Assembly (NCBI GenBank): GCA_902775075.1
Contig: CACYKX010000182.1
Coordinates: forward strand, 1 to 6,187
DNA: 6,187 nt
Direction of reading: 5' to 3'
Origin: an uncultured Prevotellaceae bacterium
GTDB lineage: Bacteria > Bacteroidota > Bacteroidia > Bacteroidales > Bacteroidaceae
The position numbers and the translations under genes were made by a program. Below, in pieces: positions 1-6,187 of this stretch. Positions within the stretch are counted from its first letter, which is position 1. Each line of letters starts with the position of its first letter. The notes under the pieces were generated by a model that saw only the letters and a list, made by a program, of their open reading frames with translations, did not search any database and was not told where the DNA came from.

Positions 1-91
1 TGCTATCTGCCCATGGTGGCTATGATGCATGCTGAGGTGTGCGGAGCTGCAGGGTGGGGCACTACATATTGGAAAGGCGTTACTGACGCTT

Positions 92-325
92 TGTTTTTGT
101 GTATTCGAACTACCACATCGAAATGAGGACAAGAACATTGCAGAGGTAACTCCACGGGGTGTGTATATCAGACTCCGTAGTGTGCTGCGAGGATACGTGT
201 ATCCTCATAAGCACACTTTACGGTGTATCTATATACCTCAACGTGGGTGTTTCTCTGTCTGTTTTCCTCAAGGCTGTGGTAGGCCTGAATACAAAACAGG
301 CAGATGATTGCACCCACGTTTTTTT
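92..325 (+). ncRNA. Candidate structured RNA (three stem-loops ending in a terminator)
   Basis: Seen: three successive inverted-repeat structures on the plus strand. (a) 92-100 pairs with 129-137 (one G-U), with an inner stem 104-108/118-122. (b) A long rod has 163-168/231-236, 175-179/219-223, 180-186/210-216 and 189-195/200-206, separated by small internal loops and closed by a CGTG loop. (c) A terminator stem lies at 240-325. About 25 paired positions in the rod are far more than expected by chance, and the T-run fixes transcription as rightward. Open frames across this stretch are rich in Cys, Arg and Tyr and show no domain, so I favour RNA over protein. The RNA class is not recognised: I see no tmRNA, RNase P or SRP signature sequence, and three separate hairpins do not make the single long rod of 6S RNA. 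The 5' end is not determined. It could instead be the structured end of a repeated element. Confidence 0.4.
240..325 (+). terminator. Rho-independent terminator with a branched-looking stem
   Basis: A 10-bp perfect stem (240-249 with 311-320) is followed by an uninterrupted T7 run at 319-325, then C and more T. Inside the outer stem are a further 12-position helix (254-265 with 293-304, one G-U) and a small apical stem (271-274 with 283-286). The overall shape is a long rod, longer than a minimal terminator. It ends transcription coming from the left, so it separates whatever is transcribed there from the restriction operon. Confidence 0.75.
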
Positions 326-576
326 CTTTTGTAGTTAACCGTAAGTATTATTTGTTCGTATGGGTGAAGGCGAGCAACTATAAAAGAACGAACTAACGAC
401 AAAGGAATAATATAGCGATATTGACATCCTTGATAAGGCTGAAGAAGCAGAATTAGGACCTCTGAAAACACATCAGTCAGACAAGGCAACGGATGTTTGC
501 GCTCATACGGGCGTGGACCATACGATTGTTGTCTGATGTAGGCCGTCCTAAGCCTTGCTTCTATCAATCTCTCCAC
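326..576. other. Intergenic stretch without a clear gene
   Basis: No complete gene is convincing here. The overlapping minus-strand frame and the plus-strand frame starting at 493 have no recognisable motif, and the latter runs out of frame into the methyltransferase. Codons 417-533 form an open stretch of 39 codons ending in TGA at 534-536. It has an ordinary, acidic, protein-like composition (for example AEEAELGPLKTH) but no ATG, GTG or TTG start after the stop at 408-410, so at best it is a gene remnant. A good Bacteroidales promoter (TTTG, about 20 nt, TAnnTTTG) was not found. The nearest match is TA-3-TTTG at 346-354, with a TTTG at 328-331 that is too close. The operon promoter therefore remains unplaced. 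Confidence 0.5.
477..536. repeat. Inverted repeat in the operon leader
   Basis: TCAGACAA at 477-484 is the exact reverse complement of TTGTCTGA at 529-536, with a 44-nt spacer. CATCAG just before the left arm and GATG just after the right arm add to the symmetry. It lies about 80 nt before the methyltransferase start. It could be an operator, an RNA stem in the leader, or chance; an 8-bp arm at this spacing is only modest evidence. Confidence 0.3.
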
Positions 577-613
577 GCCCCCTTTTCGAAAAAAAACGAT
601 AAGAGGGCTTTTT
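577..613 (+). terminator. Terminator-shaped hairpin abutting the methyltransferase start; possible attenuator
   Basis: 577-584 pairs with 601-608 (one C-A mismatch), continues past one T-T mismatch with 586-588/597-599, and is closed by an A8 loop (589-596). T5 follows at 609-613, and the ATG starts at 615. The right arm holds AGAGGG (602-607), the only ribosome-binding-like sequence before the gene, so the folded form would hide it. The same structure could terminate an upstream transcript, attenuate the operon, or limit translation of the methyltransferase. Which of these occurs cannot be told from sequence. Confidence 0.5.
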
Positions 614-614
614 C

Positions 615-1649
615 ATGTCAAAGAAAAAATTTAAAGGAATTGATTTGTTTTGCGGTATTGGTGGTTTTAGGCTCGCGATGGAAGAAGCTGGAGTGAAATG
701 TGTATTCTCTTCAGACAATGATAAATTCGCCCAAGAAACATATAGTGCAAACTTTGGGGAGGTACCTCAGGGCGATATTAAGAAAATTGAAGCAAAAGAC
801 ATTCCTCCATTTGATATTCTTGCTGCGGGATTCCCTTGCCAACCATTCAGCTATGCAGGTGAAAAACAAGGATTCAATGATGAGACTAGAGGCACTCTGT
901 TTTTCGATATATGCAGAATACTTGAGTACCACAAACCTCCTATGGTATTTTTGGAAAATGTAAAAGGACTGAAGTCTCATGAAAATGGCAAAACCCTTAA
1001 TGTCATTTTGGAAACATTGAAAGAACTTGGTTATTTCCCTCATTGGACGATTCTCTCTTCACTAGATTTTGGCCTTCCTCAAAAGCGTGAACGTTGGTAT
1101 TGTGTTGCCTTTCGGAAGGACTTGGATTTTCATTGGCCAGAACCGATAGGAGGACATCCTACACTCAGGGATATTATTGATTTGAGTGACGATAATCCTT
1201 CATTGAAGTTACCACAATTTGAACTTGACAGAATTGATTATCACTTTGCAACGGCCAACCCCGGAGACAGAGTGAAACATGACAATTCAAAGTATGCACC
1301 TAATACAAAAAAGGGAAAATATGGTGTTTATTCATTCCAAAAGCCAGACGGTTCGCTTCGATTCCATGTAGGTGATGTCGCAAAAACGCAAATACAAGAA
1401 GCTTTTTATTCTTGTCTTGATACGTATGCTTCGACCATCATTGCTAATAGAACTCCCAAACTCTGGGATATACGAAGAAGACTCTCTGTTTTGGAAGCAA
1501 AGAGATTGCAGGGTTTTCCTGATGATTTCAAGTTCCCTGTTTCTGATGCGCAAGCATATCATCAATTGGGCAACTCTGTAAGTGTTCCTATTATCAAATT
1601 GATAATGAACGAAATGATTCGCACATACGAAAAAAGCGATAAGTTATGA
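615..1649 (+). CDS. DNA (cytosine-5-)-methyltransferase of a restriction-modification system
   Basis: Transfers a methyl group from S-adenosylmethionine to C5 of cytosine in a specific DNA target, here presumably protecting host DNA from the two downstream restriction proteins. All key m5C-methyltransferase motifs are visible in the usual order: motif I LFCGIGG (residues 11-17, SAM binding), motif IV GFPCQPF with catalytic Cys75, motif VI ENV (114-116), motif VIII QKRER (156-160), motif IX around RRLSVLEAKRLQGF (288-301) and motif X QLGNSV (317-322). The target-recognition domain should lie between VIII and IX, at about 175-275. The length of 344 aa is normal for a complete monospecific enzyme such as M.HhaI, and no key residue is missing. 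ATG 615 is the only possible start: an in-frame stop lies 15 nt upstream and motif I begins at residue 11. The stop overlaps the next gene by 4 bp (ATGA), implying translational coupling. GC is about 38%, lower than the nuclease gene. The target sequence cannot be read from the protein. Confidence 0.96.
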   Translation: MSKKKFKGIDLFCGIGGFRLAMEEAGVKCVFSSDNDKFAQETYSANFGEVPQGDIKKIEAKDIPPFDILAAGFPCQPFSYAGEKQGFNDETRGTLFFDICRILEYHKPPMVFLENVKGLKSHENGKTLNVILETLKELGYFPHWTILSSLDFGLPQKRERWYCVAFRKDLDFHWPEPIGGHPTLRDIIDLSDDNPSLKLPQFELDRIDYHFATANPGDRVKHDNSKYAPNTKKGKYGVYSFQKPDGSLRFHVGDVAKTQIQEAFYSCLDTYASTIIANRTPKLWDIRRRLSVLEAKRLQGFPDDFKFPVSDAQAYHQLGNSVSVPIIKLIMNEMIRTYEKSDKL

Positions 1650-3616
1650 AATATATTGATGTAGAAACGGTAGTTGAATCCTATAAGGGGTTTCAAGATT
1701 GCATGACAAATAAATCATGGGGGTATTTGGCATTGCTTAAGGGATGTAACGACAGTATTCGTCCATTGATCCCATACGAAGTTAACATGGACGTAGTATC
1801 AAATTTTCTAGAAGGAATCTTCAATCTATCGCAAACAAAAAGACAATATGATGGCGGTCGTTCGTTGTATGTTGTTTTTTCTAATAAATGGGATCATTAT
1901 TTTATCGATCAAGGCCGATACTCTCCCAATATCTATGATGTTGCAGTTTGGGCCTATCGCAGGAAGGGGTTTCCTGATAATGTAACAGAAGAAAAGGTTC
2001 TTGATGATTTTGCAGAAGAATTCAATATTCCATTTAGCATCATAAAGGAGAGTTTCAATACTCAGCATAAAGCTATTTCCTTCACTAATGCATTATATTC
2101 TGAGCAAATTTTAAAAACGAAACTGGCACGAATTGGAGTTGATGTATCCAAGAATAATATTGATGCCAAAAAAGGTGGTGTTGTCGCTTCACCAGGTGAA
2201 ATTAGTCGTGGCCCATTTGTACAGACTTTATATGCTGGTTTAGACATAACGGATTACGTCTTGATTCTGCAATCAAACTATAATACACTTTATGGGGGAA
2301 AAGCAGAATCGGGTAGTTCACCAAAGACTATTGATGATTCACCACTTAAACCTTTTATCACAGCCATCCGCACCAAACCTTTCTTGCTTCTTGCCGGCAT
2401 AAGCGGTACTGGTAAATCACGTATCGTTCGTGAGTTGGCATTTAAGTCCTGTCCAGATTATCTGCAGGATAAGGATGGTACGATGCCAGGCAACTACTGC
2501 ATGATAGAAGTGAAGCCTAATTGGCATGACTCTACGGAACTGCTGGGTTACTACAGTAACATGAATAAGAGTTACCAGTTTAAGAAGTTCGTGAAGTTTT
2601 TGGTTAAGGCCAAGATGTTTCCTAAAATACCATTCTTTGTTTGCCTTGATGAAATGAACTTAGCCCCAGTAGAGCACTACTTTGCTGAGATGCTGAGCAT
2701 CATGGAAACGCGCAAACATCCCAAAATGGAAGATTCTGATGAAGTGGATATGAATATTGTCAAGACTGGGGCTATCGTGGATGCACAATACTTCCGTGAG
2801 TTTGCTGGATTGACAGACAGGAACGGAAACACATATACCGCTCAGAAGACTGACCGTGATATATACATGAAACTTCATGGTATTGACACGGAAAGTGATA
2901 TTGACCATGAGGTTGGCAAGCGGACAGATTTGACAACTGAGGGCTTGACGCTGCCAGATAACGTTGTCATCATCGGAACAGTTAATATGGATGATACCAC
3001 TCATCAATTCTCTCGTAAAGTGATAGACCGTGCGATGACGATAGAGATGAATGGCGGCAAACTGAGTAACATGTTTGGTGGCAGTAAGAACTTGGAATAT
3101 CTGCCAAAGGAAGAACAGGAGAAATGGCAGAAGAGTTTCCTGCAGCTATACGTGAATGCAGACGAAGTTTTGGAGGCACATCCTAATGAAGCAGAAGATA
3201 TAATTGAAAAGGTGCCAGCGAAACTTGACAATATTAACAAGGCTTTGAAAGGAACTCCGTTTGAGGTGAGCTATCGTGTACTGAATGAATTAACCATTAT
3301 GGTTGGAGTATTGCTTGACAGCAAGAAAGAAGGTGAGAACATAGACGATATTATCAACCAGGCTCTCGATTATATCCTGTTGATGAAGATACTACCACGC
3401 ATAGAGGGCGATTCAGATATGTTCAATCTTTCAAGGGAATTCAAGCAGGAAAACCATGTGGAATATAATAATCGCTTGGAATGGCTGATGGCATTGGCTC
3501 CTGAAATCAAAACAAAGGAACATGAAGACGATGATTATCGGCAGACTGCTCGCGAGAAGATAAAGGAAATGATGGAGCGACTGAAAAATCAGGAGTTTAC
3601 TCGTTTCTGGCCATAA
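1646..3616 (+). CDS. McrB-like AAA+ NTPase, restriction motor subunit
   Basis: Predicted NTP-driven motor of a McrBC/LlaJI-type restriction complex, partner of the downstream nuclease. The AAA+ core begins near residue 235. Walker A is GISGTGKS (251-258, Lys257), Walker B is FFVCLDEMN (330-338, Asp335/Glu336), sensor 1 is in GTVNMDD (444-450, Asn447), and a Ser-Arg plus DRA segment at 456-463 supplies candidate arginine fingers. Known McrB proteins use GTP; the nucleotide here is inferred. About 90 residues separate Walker B from sensor 1, which seems longer than in E. coli McrB, so a family-specific insertion (about 355-435) is likely. Residues 1-230 match no domain I recognise; by analogy with McrB and LlaJI R1 this region should bind the DNA target. 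The C-terminal 90 residues are helical and charged. At 656 aa it is much longer than E. coli McrB. ATG 1646 overlaps the methyltransferase stop, with no Shine-Dalgarno site, as is common in Bacteroidota. GC rises within the gene near 2340. Confidence 0.9.
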   Translation: MKYIDVETVVESYKGFQDCMTNKSWGYLALLKGCNDSIRPLIPYEVNMDVVSNFLEGIFNLSQTKRQYDGGRSLYVVFSNKWDHYFIDQGRYSPNIYDVAVWAYRRKGFPDNVTEEKVLDDFAEEFNIPFSIIKESFNTQHKAISFTNALYSEQILKTKLARIGVDVSKNNIDAKKGGVVASPGEISRGPFVQTLYAGLDITDYVLILQSNYNTLYGGKAESGSSPKTIDDSPLKPFITAIRTKPFLLLAGISGTGKSRIVRELAFKSCPDYLQDKDGTMPGNYCMIEVKPNWHDSTELLGYYSNMNKSYQFKKFVKFLVKAKMFPKIPFFVCLDEMNLAPVEHYFAEMLSIMETRKHPKMEDSDEVDMNIVKTGAIVDAQYFREFAGLTDRNGNTYTAQKTDRDIYMKLHGIDTESDIDHEVGKRTDLTTEGLTLPDNVVIIGTVNMDDTTHQFSRKVIDRAMTIEMNGGKLSNMFGGSKNLEYLPKEEQEKWQKSFLQLYVNADEVLEAHPNEAEDIIEKVPAKLDNINKALKGTPFEVSYRVLNELTIMVGVLLDSKKEGENIDDIINQALDYILLMKILPRIEGDSDMFNLSREFKQENHVEYNNRLEWLMALAPEIKTKEHEDDDYRQTAREKIKEMMERLKNQEFTRFWP

Positions 3617-3628
3617 GATTCACATAGG

Positions 3629-6055
3629 ATGCAAACAGACGTTCTCATACTGAAACATGTTGATGGCGACTACGAGGTGATTGCTCGCACGCAGGACATT
3701 GGGAACTCTTGGAATAAATTCGAGAGCAGGATTCGCTATGCAAAGAATTCTAACCCAGATATTGAACCGCCTGAGGCTTATTGCTTATATAAAACGCAGG
3801 ATGAATGTGAGCTGACTCTGTATAGTCCTATAGAGCATAAAGAGGTATCGTTGTCAGATGGAAAAGAGTGGGATCATTTGTGGCCAGTATTCTTTGAGAC
3901 ATGTAAGTATCAGATAAGGATTCAGTTTCACGAAGTTGATGCAGACTCTAAACCTGAGGTGCGACATGTGAGGAAAGACGTGGAGGAAAGTTTCTTTCTT
4001 GATGAAGAACAGAATAAGAAAGAGAAGTCGCTCACTGGAGAGTTGGACTTTCTGAACGAACCAGGTGTGTTTCGGTTGGAGTTTTGTTATCAAAAAAACG
4101 GGAAACGCAAGGATGCCTATGTCTGCTTCGATGTTGTATCGCCAAAACTTGATACCAAGAATGACTATGCCTCATTGCTGCGTGAGGTAAACGATGAATA
4201 TCAGGATGTGATTTATCGCTACCTAAGTATCACGATACAGCAATTCAGTCGTGGTCACCTGAACAACGATGCCACGTGGATGCAAGCTTTCCAAAGTATT
4301 GTGGATAACTACACGAAGAACGTGAAGTGGGTGATTCAGAATCCTCATACTCAGGTGGTGAAATACAGGACATCGCGTAAGGCAGAGCAAATAAAGCGTT
4401 GGACTCCAGAAATGGAGGAGCGATATGCAGAGGTGAAGGCCGAAGGGAAATTGGAAGAATACTATTTCAGCTATGATGAGGCTTGTTCTACTCAAGATAC
4501 GATGGAGAATAGATTTGTGAAGCACACGCTGAAAAGTATTGGCCATAGGTTAAGTGTAGTTATTGCTAATGTTCTGAGAAGTACACAAGAAGAATTGTCT
4601 GAACGTCATCGACAGCAATGGATAGGCTATCAGGAAACACTACGTAAGACACTACACCATCCGTTCTTTAAATCCATTGGGAAGTTTGATGGGCTTAAAC
4701 AAGAGAGCTTGGTGCTGCAGAACCGCAGTGGATACCAGCAGATATATAAGGACTGGCTGAAACTAAAACGAGGCATCGACCTATATCATGGAGCTGCCAA
4801 CATTGGTACACTGCAGATATGGGAAATCTATGAGCTATGGTGTTTCATTAAGATGAAGAAGCTGGTAGCCGAAGTAATGGGAATCAAGAGAGGTGAACCT
4901 GACTATGAGAGTTTAGTGACGGAACCAAAAGGTTCTTTACTCAATCCGTTTACAGACTCATCACTGGAGCATGTAGTGATGTTCCGATATCCAGCACCCA
5001 AAGACGAAGATGATGACATACGAAAGACACAATTGGAAGCTCATAATGGTGATGTTGTGACGTTACATTATCAGCATACATTTAATAGGACTAGTGGAAA
5101 TGGAGTGTACGGAATGGGCATCCACACAGCAACTACGGAACAAAGGCCTGATATAGTATTGAATATTACCAGAGAATCGGGTGAGGTGGTGCTGACATAT
5201 CTCTATGATGCTAAGTATCGTGTTATCAATGATCGTGCACTTGACAAAGACTTTGAGCAACAAGATGCTGATGAGTTGTTACGATTATCGGGTGGCGACT
5301 ATCCTCCAACGGATGCTATTAACCAAATGCACCGGTACAGAGATGCCATCTATTATAGTAAAGAACAGGAGAAGTATCGCTCGAAGGAAGTGATAGGTGG
5401 ATACATATTGTTCCCTGGTCGTGGTGATGATAAATGTGTTAGGGATCGATATTATAGCAAAAGTGTTGAGGACGTGAATATTGGTGCCTTTCCATTACTG
5501 CCTAATGTGAATAAAGAACAAGAAGGCAGTCTGCTTAGGGAGCATTTGAAAAAAATATTGATGGAGAAGGCTACAACAGAGAGTCATGTGGCCAAGGCCA
5601 AGCCTCAACGTACGTTGGCATATATCTTAGAGGACGAGAAAGCTGGTATGATTGATGACCTTGTAATGGTAGCTAGAGCTGGTAGCGATGAGAAACGTAA
5701 CTGGACGTTCGAGAACTGCTGGTACAACATTCCCCTTGACAAAATAGCCGACTCCCCAATTTTACAAGCAAAATATCTACTACTTTTTGTAGGTAATGAG
5801 AAGGAAACTGGCAATATCCGGAAGATAGTAAAGTCAAAACATGATGTATGGACGAAAGAACGCTTGTTGGCTGAAGGCTATCCTGACGCAGGACATCCTT
5901 CCTATTATATGATGAGAATTCGAAAGGAAAACGGAACGGATGAGTCTTTAAGATATCGTTTGTTTGACTTGAGAAATGTTCCTGCCATAGTTTGGGGTAG
6001 TCCCAAAATGCCATTTTTCTTTGTCAGATTGAAAGATTTATTGGGAGCAATATAG
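3629..6055 (+). CDS. McrC-like DUF2357 protein with PD-(D/E)XK nuclease domain
   Basis: Predicted endonuclease subunit that acts with the McrB-like motor. The N-terminal 300 or so residues fit the DUF2357 type of region that accompanies McrB-like ATPases; boundaries are estimated by eye. The nuclease core is about 490-600. RPDIV gives Asp508, the following strand ends in YDAK (Asp527, Lys529) as the D-x-K of the PD-(D/E)XK fold, and QMHRYRDA (566-573) is the helical motif that follows in McrC-like/PDDEXK_7 nucleases, with the strand GYILFPG at 591-597. The catalytic residues look intact. About 150 further residues (655-808) follow the nuclease, including WYNIPL (698-703), AKYLLLFVG (714-722) and AIVWG (786-790); this reads as a separate beta-rich domain of unknown role. 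At 808 aa the protein is over twice the length of E. coli McrC. It starts 12 bp after the motor gene; AGG touches the ATG and is too close to act as a normal ribosome-binding site. GC is about 49% in four sampled lines, the highest in the operon. Confidence 0.9.
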   Translation: MQTDVLILKHVDGDYEVIARTQDIGNSWNKFESRIRYAKNSNPDIEPPEAYCLYKTQDECELTLYSPIEHKEVSLSDGKEWDHLWPVFFETCKYQIRIQFHEVDADSKPEVRHVRKDVEESFFLDEEQNKKEKSLTGELDFLNEPGVFRLEFCYQKNGKRKDAYVCFDVVSPKLDTKNDYASLLREVNDEYQDVIYRYLSITIQQFSRGHLNNDATWMQAFQSIVDNYTKNVKWVIQNPHTQVVKYRTSRKAEQIKRWTPEMEERYAEVKAEGKLEEYYFSYDEACSTQDTMENRFVKHTLKSIGHRLSVVIANVLRSTQEELSERHRQQWIGYQETLRKTLHHPFFKSIGKFDGLKQESLVLQNRSGYQQIYKDWLKLKRGIDLYHGAANIGTLQIWEIYELWCFIKMKKLVAEVMGIKRGEPDYESLVTEPKGSLLNPFTDSSLEHVVMFRYPAPKDEDDDIRKTQLEAHNGDVVTLHYQHTFNRTSGNGVYGMGIHTATTEQRPDIVLNITRESGEVVLTYLYDAKYRVINDRALDKDFEQQDADELLRLSGGDYPPTDAINQMHRYRDAIYYSKEQEKYRSKEVIGGYILFPGRGDDKCVRDRYYSKSVEDVNIGAFPLLPNVNKEQEGSLLREHLKKILMEKATTESHVAKAKPQRTLAYILEDEKAGMIDDLVMVARAGSDEKRNWTFENCWYNIPLDKIADSPILQAKYLLLFVGNEKETGNIRKIVKSKHDVWTKERLLAEGYPDAGHPSYYMMRIRKENGTDESLRYRLFDLRNVPAIVWGSPKMPFFFVRLKDLLGAI

Positions 6056-6088
6056 ATCTGAGTGTTATATATAGAACTTTCGGACATG

Positions 6089-6187
6089 CTATTCCGTTTG
6101 ATACTCAATCTCCCTTATAAACAACTCATCAGGTCCCATCCCGTCTTTTGCACACATATACTGGAGAATCCAATTGCCATATTCATC
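6089..6187 (-). CDS. C-terminal end of an unidentified leftward gene (partial)
   Basis: Reading leftward from the window edge, 32 codons are open and end in TAG at 6091-6089. The residues include DEYGNWILQYM and GPDELFIREIEYQTE. The mixed acidic, aromatic and hydrophobic composition with no rare-residue bias looks like real coding sequence and matches Bacteroidales codon style. The gene continues beyond the window, so its start, length and function are unknown; I do not recognise the family. It converges on the nuclease gene with only 33 bp between stops (6056-6088), so its promoter is elsewhere and it is not part of the restriction operon. An overlapping longer minus-strand frame (6108-5905) lies inside the nuclease gene and is a shadow. 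Confidence 0.6.
   Translation of the reverse strand, partial: DEYGNWILQYMCAKDGMGPDELFIREIEYQTE

Noticed and set aside
1..330. tmRNA, RNase P RNA, SRP RNA, tRNA or CRISPR array
   Set aside because: None of their signature sequences (terminal CCA acceptor and T-loop, conserved RNase P core, SRP apical loop, regularly spaced repeats) is present.
328..354. Bacteroides-type promoter (TTTG ... TA-TTTG)
   Set aside because: The -7 box has three bases instead of two between TA and TTTG, and the spacing to the upstream TTTG is only 14 nt, so it does not fit the consensus.
421..426. TTGACA, a sigma70-type -35 box
   Set aside because: No -10 box follows at 16-18 nt, and the Bacteroidales primary sigma factor does not use this motif.
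268..576. Minus-strand open frame of 102 codons
   Set aside because: It runs back through the terminator and the inverted repeats, is biased to Arg/Leu/Tyr, has no motif, and opposes the direction shown by the terminator.
493..696. Plus-strand open frame of 67 codons before the methyltransferase
   Set aside because: It overlaps the true methyltransferase start in another frame; its second half is only the shifted reading of motif I.
6081..6099. Small hairpin (CGGA/TCCG followed by TTT) between the convergent genes as a terminator
   Set aside because: The stem is only 4 bp with an 8-nt loop and T3, and it overlaps the end of the leftward gene; too weak to call.

Overview
The window looks like accessory DNA from a Bacteroidota genome, most likely Bacteroidales (Bacteroides/Prevotella type). 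This is inferred from about 37-49% GC, weak or absent Shine-Dalgarno sites, and the style of the restriction proteins. It cannot be proved from the window. Its centre is a compact three-gene rightward cassette: a complete DNA cytosine-5 methyltransferase (615-1649), a McrB-like AAA+ NTPase (1646-3616) and a large McrC-like DUF2357/PD-(D/E)XK nuclease (3629-6055). The first two genes overlap by 4 bp (ATGA) and the last two are 12 bp apart, so they are almost certainly one operon.

The layout resembles the LlaJI group of restriction-modification systems, in which McrBC-like, NTP-driven restriction subunits are paired with m5C methyltransferases. The inferred scheme is this. The methyltransferase marks the host target. 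The McrB-like protein recognises unmodified (or wrongly modified) DNA through its undescribed N-terminal region and translocates or assembles with its AAA+ motor. The DUF2357 protein stimulates that motor and cuts. A modification-dependent (type IV) reading, with the methyltransferase as a neighbour of different function, is possible but less natural given the overlap.

Positions 1-614 hold no convincing complete gene. The left part (about 92-325) contains strong nested inverted repeats ending in a good rightward Rho-independent terminator, and looks like a structured non-coding RNA or the end of a recurrent element. Positions 326-576 have only weak inverted repeats and a 39-codon open stretch without a start. 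A second terminator-shaped hairpin (577-613) abuts the methyltransferase start codon and encloses its only ribosome-binding-like sequence.

At the right edge the last 32 codons of a leftward gene (6187-6089) converge on the operon. By hand count, GC is about 37-38% in the methyltransferase and the first third of the mcrB-like gene. It rises to about 43% from the AAA+ motor onward and higher still in the nuclease gene. This suggests that methyltransferase and recognition domain were acquired together as a specificity module.
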